The notes under the pieces were generated by a model. That model did no database searches. It saw only the letters and a program-made list of their open reading frames with translations, and was not told the origin of the DNA. From NCBI GenBank assembly GCA_051251595.1, contig JBPOFA010000002.1, forward strand, positions 124,001 to 188,000: a DNA stretch of 64,000 bases. The letters run 5' to 3'. This document shows, in pieces, positions 60,227-64,000 of the stretch. The position numbers and the translations under genes were made by a program. Position 1 is the first letter of the stretch. The number at the start of each line of letters is the position of its first letter. This DNA comes from NORP110 sp051251595. GTDB taxonomy: Bacteria; Pseudomonadota; Alphaproteobacteria; Rhodobacterales; Rhodobacteraceae.

Positions 60227-60793
60227 CTAAACCTGCATAATCTCAGACTGTTTTTTCTCTAGTGCTGCATCAACAGCAGCAATTCCTTTGTCAGTCAATT
60301 CCTGAACTTCATCTGACCAGATTTTGTGGTCATCTTCTGACATTCCTGCGGCTTTTGCGCGTTTTAGCTGGTCCATGCCGTCGCGGCGCACATTTCGAAC
60401 AGCGATGCGGGCGCTTTCGCCATATTGTGCGGCAACTTTGGTCAGTTCGCGGCGGCGTTCTTCGTTCAATTCCGGGATTGGCAAGCGAATTACAGTGCCA
60501 TCAACCACCGGATTGATGCCCAATCCACTTTCGCGGAGTGTCTTTTCGACCACAGAGATCAACCCTTTGTCCCAGACATTGATCGTCAACATGCGGGGTT
60601 CGGGCACGTTGATCGTTCCGACCTGACTGATCGGGGTCATGGTGCCATAAGCGGAAACCTGAATCGTCTCGACCATGGTGCCAGAGGCCCGCCCCGTCCG
60701 CAACGTCGCGAAATCCGTACGTAATGCGGCCAAAGCGCCTTCCATACGGCGGTTCAGATCATCTAGGTCAATTTCAAGTTCTTCGTCTGCCAT
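60227..60793 (-). CDS. frr: Ribosome recycling factor
   Basis: Splits the post-termination ribosome together with EF-G. The 188-residue length is typical. Motifs: LRTGRASGTMVETIQVSAYG, QVGTINVPEPRML, LTVNVWD-like LTINVWDK, LPELNEERR-type IPELNEERRRELTK and VRNVRRDGMDQLKRA. It follows pyrH by 38 bases. Confidence 0.97.
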   Translation of the reverse strand: MADEELEIDLDDLNRRMEGALAALRTDFATLRTGRASGTMVETIQVSAYGTMTPISQVGTINVPEPRMLTINVWDKGLISVVEKTLRESGLGINPVVDGTVIRLPIPELNEERRRELTKVAAQYGESARIAVRNVRRDGMDQLKRAKAAGMSEDDHKIWSDEVQELTDKGIAAVDAALEKKQSEIMQV

Positions 60794-60831
60794 GCTGTCT
60801 ACTCTTGTTGTTTTCTCGGTTTATACAGCGA

Positions 60832-61566
60832 TCAGCTTACAATTGTATAGGTGCCTTCGCCTGCAAGAATACCACGGAATCCGCCGGGTTCATCCAGCGA
60901 GAATACGATAATAGGCAAATTGTTATCCCGCGCCAACGCAATCGCAGAGGCATCCATCACCCCAAGGCGCTTTTGCAACACTTCGTCATAGCTGACCTTG
61001 TCAAAACGCTTCGCATCCTCGTTCACAACCGGGTCTTTATCGTAAACCCCGTCAACCTTGGTGCCCTTGAAAATAACCTCGCAGGCCATTTCGTTGGCGC
61101 GCAGTGTCGCGGCCGTGTCTGTGGTGAAATAAGGGTTCCCGGTTCCGGCCGCAAAGATCACGACCCGTTTCTTTTCCAGGTGGCGCACGGCGCGCCGGCG
61201 AATGAAAGGTTCACAGACCTGATCCATCGGGATCGCGCTGACGACCCGCGTAAAGATGCCCTTGGCTTCCAGCGCGGATTGCATCGCCAATGCGTTCATC
61301 ACGGTGCCCAGCATGCCCATGTAATCCGCCGTGGTGCGTTCCATCCCCTGGGCGCTGCCTTGCAGCCCGCGAAAGATGTTGCCGCCGCCGATGACCATGC
61401 AAATTTCGACGCCCAGATCCGAAACCGATTTTACCTCTTCTGCGATACGTTCAACGGTTGGCGGGTGCAGGCCATATCCCTGATCCCCCATCAGCGCCTC
61501 GCCAGAGATTTTCAGCATGACGCGTTTGTATTTCGGATTGGGTTTCGTCTGGTCCTGTTCGCTCAT
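60832..61566 (-). CDS. pyrH: Uridylate kinase
   Basis: Phosphorylates UMP to UDP; hexameric bacterial enzyme of the amino-acid-kinase fold. The 244-residue protein has KRVMLKISGEALMG, EICMVIGGGNIFRG, the TADYMGMLGTVMNALAMQ block and FAAGTGNPYFTTDTAA. It is the first gene of the long leftward envelope operon. tsf, which in many Proteobacteria directly precedes pyrH, lies 61 kb away at the other edge of this window. Confidence 0.97.
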   Translation of the reverse strand: MSEQDQTKPNPKYKRVMLKISGEALMGDQGYGLHPPTVERIAEEVKSVSDLGVEICMVIGGGNIFRGLQGSAQGMERTTADYMGMLGTVMNALAMQSALEAKGIFTRVVSAIPMDQVCEPFIRRRAVRHLEKKRVVIFAAGTGNPYFTTDTAATLRANEMACEVIFKGTKVDGVYDKDPVVNEDAKRFDKVSYDEVLQKRLGVMDASAIALARDNNLPIIVFSLDEPGGFRGILAGEGTYTIVS

Positions 61567-61674
61567 TCAATGCTGCCCTGCTTGCGTGATATTTTGTCCC
61601 GCGTAAAATGTCGTAAAACCGGGCTTTATTCAATGCGTGAAACCCGCTCAAACGCCCCCATTTCGATTATTTTT

Positions 61675-61704
61675 TTGACGGGTGCTTGATTTAGCCGCGA
61701 ATAT
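61675..61704 (+). promoter_or_regulatory. Possible promoter of miaA
   Basis: TTGACG (61675-61680) and GAATAT (61699-61704) are separated by 18 bases and end 20 bases before the miaA ATG. The -10 match is modest. Confidence 0.35.
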
Positions 61705-61724
61705 GACGCCAAACCAGCGACAGA

Positions 61725-62603
61725 ATGAAAGATCTGTTGAAATCCATAAGTCCAGAGCGCCCGGTTCTGATCGCCGGTCCCACGGCCTCGGGCAAATCCG
61801 CCATCGCGCTTGAAATCGTGTCCAAGCAGGGCGGCGTGATCGTCAATGCCGATGCGCTGCAGGTCTATGCCAATTGGCGCATTCTGACCGCCCGCCCCTC
61901 TCAGGCCGAAGAAGACATCGCCCCACATGCGCTTTACGGGCATGTTCCCGGGGATCAATCCTATTCGGCCGGGCATTGGTTGCGCGATGCGAAGGCGTTT
62001 TTAAACACAGATACCCGTCCGGTCATTGTCGGGGGCACGGGGTTGAATTTTACCGCTCTGACCGAAGGACTGGCGGAAATCCCGGCGGTTCCGCATGAAA
62101 CACGCCAGTTGGCCGATCAAAGACTGGTCGATGAAGGGCCGCAAGCCCTGCTGGCCGATCTGGACGCACAAACCGCTGCGCGCATCGACACCCTGAACCC
62201 GGCCCGCATTCAACGCGCCTGGGAAGTGCAGCACGCCACCGGGCGCGGGTTGGCCGATTGGCAAGACGCAACGCCGCCCCCTGCTCTGCCGTTGGATCAG
62301 GCCGACACGATTTTGCTGAATGCGGATCGCGACTGGTTGTCGGATCGGATCGAGCGGCGGTTTGATTCCATGATGGCCGATGGTGCCTTGGCAGAGGTGG
62401 AACGCAACCTGCCAACCTGGGACCCGTCCCAGCCCTCGGCCAAGGCGATTGGCGCGCCGGAATTGGTGGCCCATCTCCAAGGGCAAATGTCCCTGTCAGA
62501 GGCCCGTGATTCTGCGGTCATCGCCACACGGCAATATGCCAAACGCCAGCGGACTTGGTTCAGATCGCGCATGAAAGACTGGAATCAAGTGCAATTGTCC
62601 TGA
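61725..62603 (+). CDS. miaA: tRNA dimethylallyltransferase
   Basis: Adds the dimethylallyl group to A37 of tRNAs reading codons that start with U. The 292-residue protein has the P-loop GPTASGKS (18-25), NADALQVYANWRILTARP, HALYGHVPGDQSYSAGHW, and VGGTGLNFTALTEGLAEIP. It is slightly shorter at the C-terminus than E. coli MiaA, which is usual for this bacterial group. It is divergent from pyrH. Confidence 0.95.
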   Translation: MKDLLKSISPERPVLIAGPTASGKSAIALEIVSKQGGVIVNADALQVYANWRILTARPSQAEEDIAPHALYGHVPGDQSYSAGHWLRDAKAFLNTDTRPVIVGGTGLNFTALTEGLAEIPAVPHETRQLADQRLVDEGPQALLADLDAQTAARIDTLNPARIQRAWEVQHATGRGLADWQDATPPPALPLDQADTILLNADRDWLSDRIERRFDSMMADGALAEVERNLPTWDPSQPSAKAIGAPELVAHLQGQMSLSEARDSAVIATRQYAKRQRTWFRSRMKDWNQVQLS

Positions 62604-62745
62604 CCGCCACGCCATATCTGGGCCTCCTTTTCGGGGCAACGTCTAGATATGCCAATGCGCAGGATTTGCCCCAAATTCTCTATGAATCGAGCCCGCCCTG
62701 TCCTAACTTGGACTTATCGAACACCAGATTGCCTGTGGGGGCTTC

Positions 62746-63546
62746 ATGACTGAAATTCCGCAAAACGACGCCAGCTTTCGCGTCGTTCCGATGCCTATGT
62801 TTGCGCAAGGTGGTCCTTGGCGGACCGAAGCGATGCGCAGTTATTCTCAACCCGTTTTGTTGTGGTTCACCAAAGGCCAGGGGCGCATCACTGTGTCTGG
62901 CGTGACCAGAGGCTATGGTGCCCATAACGCCATATTCCTGCCTGCGGGAACCATGCATGGCTTTGACACATTGGGCCGGGTCTTTGGCTCTGTTGTGTTT
63001 TTTCCAAACGATCCGGACCTGGATTTGCCCGTTGAGCCCTGCCACCTGCGCTTTCGCGAAGCGACATTGCAGGCTCAGCTGACAGCGATGGTTGATAACA
63101 TCCACCGGGAAACCGAAAATGAAATGCCCAGCCGCGACCGCGCGCTGAATTTTCACGCAGGCATTTTGTCTGTCTGGCTGGAACGGATGATTGACGAACA
63201 TGCGGATGACACCTCTGACCGGGACGCGTCACGCCGTCTCGCCTCAGCCTACACAGCTTTGGTGGAACGGGATTTTCGCACGCCAAAGACGGTCAGCGAT
63301 TATGCCTCTGACCTGGGCGTTACGCCAACGCACCTGTCGCGGGTCTGTAACATCGCTTGCAACCAACCGGCCTCTGCGATCCTGACAGACCGGATCCATT
63401 TTGAGGCCCGCCGTCTGCTGCGAGAGTCCCAAATGCCGGTCAAGGATGTCGCGTCGCATCTTGGCTTTGCCTCTGCGGCCTATTTCACCCGGGCGTTTCA
63501 AAAGCAAACCGGCAAAACCCCATCAGGGTTCCGTAAGGGCAAGTAA
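62746..63546 (+). CDS. AraC family transcriptional regulator
   Basis: A 266-residue regulator with an N-terminal cupin-type effector domain (FTKGQGRITVSGVTRGYGAH, AIFLPAGTMHGFD) and a C-terminal AraC domain with two HTHs (VSDYASDLGVTPTHLSRVCN and VASHLGFASAAYFTRAFQKQ, with the final KTPSGFRKG). Proteins of this layout usually sense a small molecule and activate adjacent transport genes. The next gene on the same strand encodes an ABC substrate-binding protein. The effector is unknown. Confidence 0.92.
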   Translation: MTEIPQNDASFRVVPMPMFAQGGPWRTEAMRSYSQPVLLWFTKGQGRITVSGVTRGYGAHNAIFLPAGTMHGFDTLGRVFGSVVFFPNDPDLDLPVEPCHLRFREATLQAQLTAMVDNIHRETENEMPSRDRALNFHAGILSVWLERMIDEHADDTSDRDASRRLASAYTALVERDFRTPKTVSDYASDLGVTPTHLSRVCNIACNQPASAILTDRIHFEARRLLRESQMPVKDVASHLGFASAAYFTRAFQKQTGKTPSGFRKGK

Positions 63547-63724
63547 CAAATAGTTTTTTCTAGACGGTCCGTTTTGCGTTGCAAACTGTGCCTGTGTCGT
63601 TTCTGTTACATTTGATTGTCGCGTTTGTGCACTTATCTGTAGTAGGTTCGACCGAATCCTCGCGCAATTCTGCGCCTGCTTGTAATCGCGCGACTTCGCC
63701 AACACGGCGAGAATGAAAGACAAA

Positions 63725-63744
63725 CAGGCCGATCACCCGGCCTG
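63725..63744 (+). promoter_or_regulatory. 5'-UTR hairpin beside the ribosome site
   Basis: CAGGCCG and CGGCCTG form a 7-bp stem with a 6-base loop that ends one base before the GGGAG ribosome site of the binding-protein gene. It could tune translation or mRNA stability. Confidence 0.35.
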
Positions 63745-63755
63745 AGGGAGAAAAC

Positions 63756-64000
63756 ATGAGAACCAAGACCATCAACGGTAAGCCCGTTCACCCGGCCGCA
63801 AAAATGTTTGCCAAAGAATGCAAAGCTGGCCAGCTCAGCCGTCGGGAATTCCTGGCGCGCAGTTCCGCATTGGGTGTCACATCCGCTGCGGCTTATGGAA
63901 TGATTGGACTGGTTGCGCCTGCTCAGGCTGCAGCCCACGCCCAGACCGGCGGCACGCTGCGCATTCAGATGAATGTCATCGCGCTGAAAGACCCGCGCAC
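63756..64000 (+). CDS. ABC transporter substrate-binding protein, Tat-exported (partial)
   Basis: Only the first 81 codons are in the window. GGGAG lies five bases upstream of the ATG. The N-terminus carries a twin-arginine signal, LSRREFLARSSALG, then a hydrophobic stretch (VTSAAAYGMIGLVA) and an Ala-rich cleavage region near AQAAAHAQ. GGTLRIQMNVIALKDPR is the start of the family 5 (peptide/nickel type) binding-protein fold. Tat export would imply folding in the cytoplasm. The permease genes presumably lie beyond the right edge. The AraC regulator directly upstream may control it. Confidence 0.85.
   Translation, partial: MRTKTINGKPVHPAAKMFAKECKAGQLSRREFLARSSALGVTSAAAYGMIGLVAPAQAAAHAQTGGTLRIQMNVIALKDPR

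Overview
The window comes from the chromosome of a marine-type alphaproteobacterium of the Rhodobacteraceae (Roseobacter group). The evidence is the CtrA and SciP (DUF1153) cell-cycle pair, the LpxI-type lipid A branch, several binding-protein transporters (TRAP, Liv-type ABC, Tat-exported family 5 binding protein), an RTX-plus-Hint protein of the kind common in this family, a class II DAHP synthase, and tightly overlapping ATGA-coupled operons. I see no insertion sequence, prophage, CRISPR array or rRNA. One tRNA gene is present, tRNA-Leu(CAA).

Layout. 1-0.7 kb: the 3' end of tsf converges on aroQ. 1-3.6 kb: a gluconate/idonate block (gntK and gluconate 5-dehydrogenase leftward, idonate dehydrogenase rightward) with a GntR/IdnR-like operator between the arms. 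3.7-10.4 kb: aspartate aminotransferase, then a coupled leftward operon accB-accC-pxpB-pxpC-(degenerate carrier)-pxpA-SDR whose parts match a split urea-carboxylase-type enzyme joined to the 5-oxoprolinase hydrolase subunit. 10.6-15.5 kb: a RraA/HMG-aldolase-type enzyme, a LysR regulator and a DctPQM TRAP transporter. 15.8-25 kb: a small unknown protein, a Cys/Met-metabolism PLP enzyme, gamma-carbonic anhydrase, gmk and yicC; then a PAS protein, DAHP synthase, a GlxA-type regulator and a soluble PQQ sugar dehydrogenase. 24-29.8 kb: a complete Liv ABC transporter and a MobA-like nucleotidyltransferase.

29.8-42.1 kb: RTX-Hint protein, MFS permease, tRNA-Leu, YpfJ-type zinc protease, DedA, DsbB, gyrA, a DoxX-like membrane protein, trmFO, gluQRS, hisI and an atypical NifU-like protein. 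42.1-49.6 kb: a previously uncalled small membrane-protein gene preceded by an exact alphaproteobacterial LexA box, then recG, ligA, ctrA, sciP, mnmA and a small lipoprotein. 49.5-61.6 kb: the envelope cluster, transcribed leftward in the order pyrH-frr-uppS-cdsA-dxr-rseP-(41-codon gene)-bamA-skp-fabZ-lpxA-lpxI-lpxB; lpxD is absent from its usual place. 61.7-64 kb: miaA, an AraC regulator and the start of a Tat-exported ABC binding protein.

The most interesting signals are the SOS-box-linked small membrane gene with its own terminator (42.15-42.53 kb), reminiscent of the SidA type of division inhibitor; the biotin carboxylase/5-oxoprolinase operon with a carrier paralogue that has lost its biotin lysine; the 41-codon gene inside the rseP-bamA operon; the gluconate operator; and the CtrA autoregulatory site. 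No homology search was possible, so family names rest on motifs and length, and orthology statements are inference.
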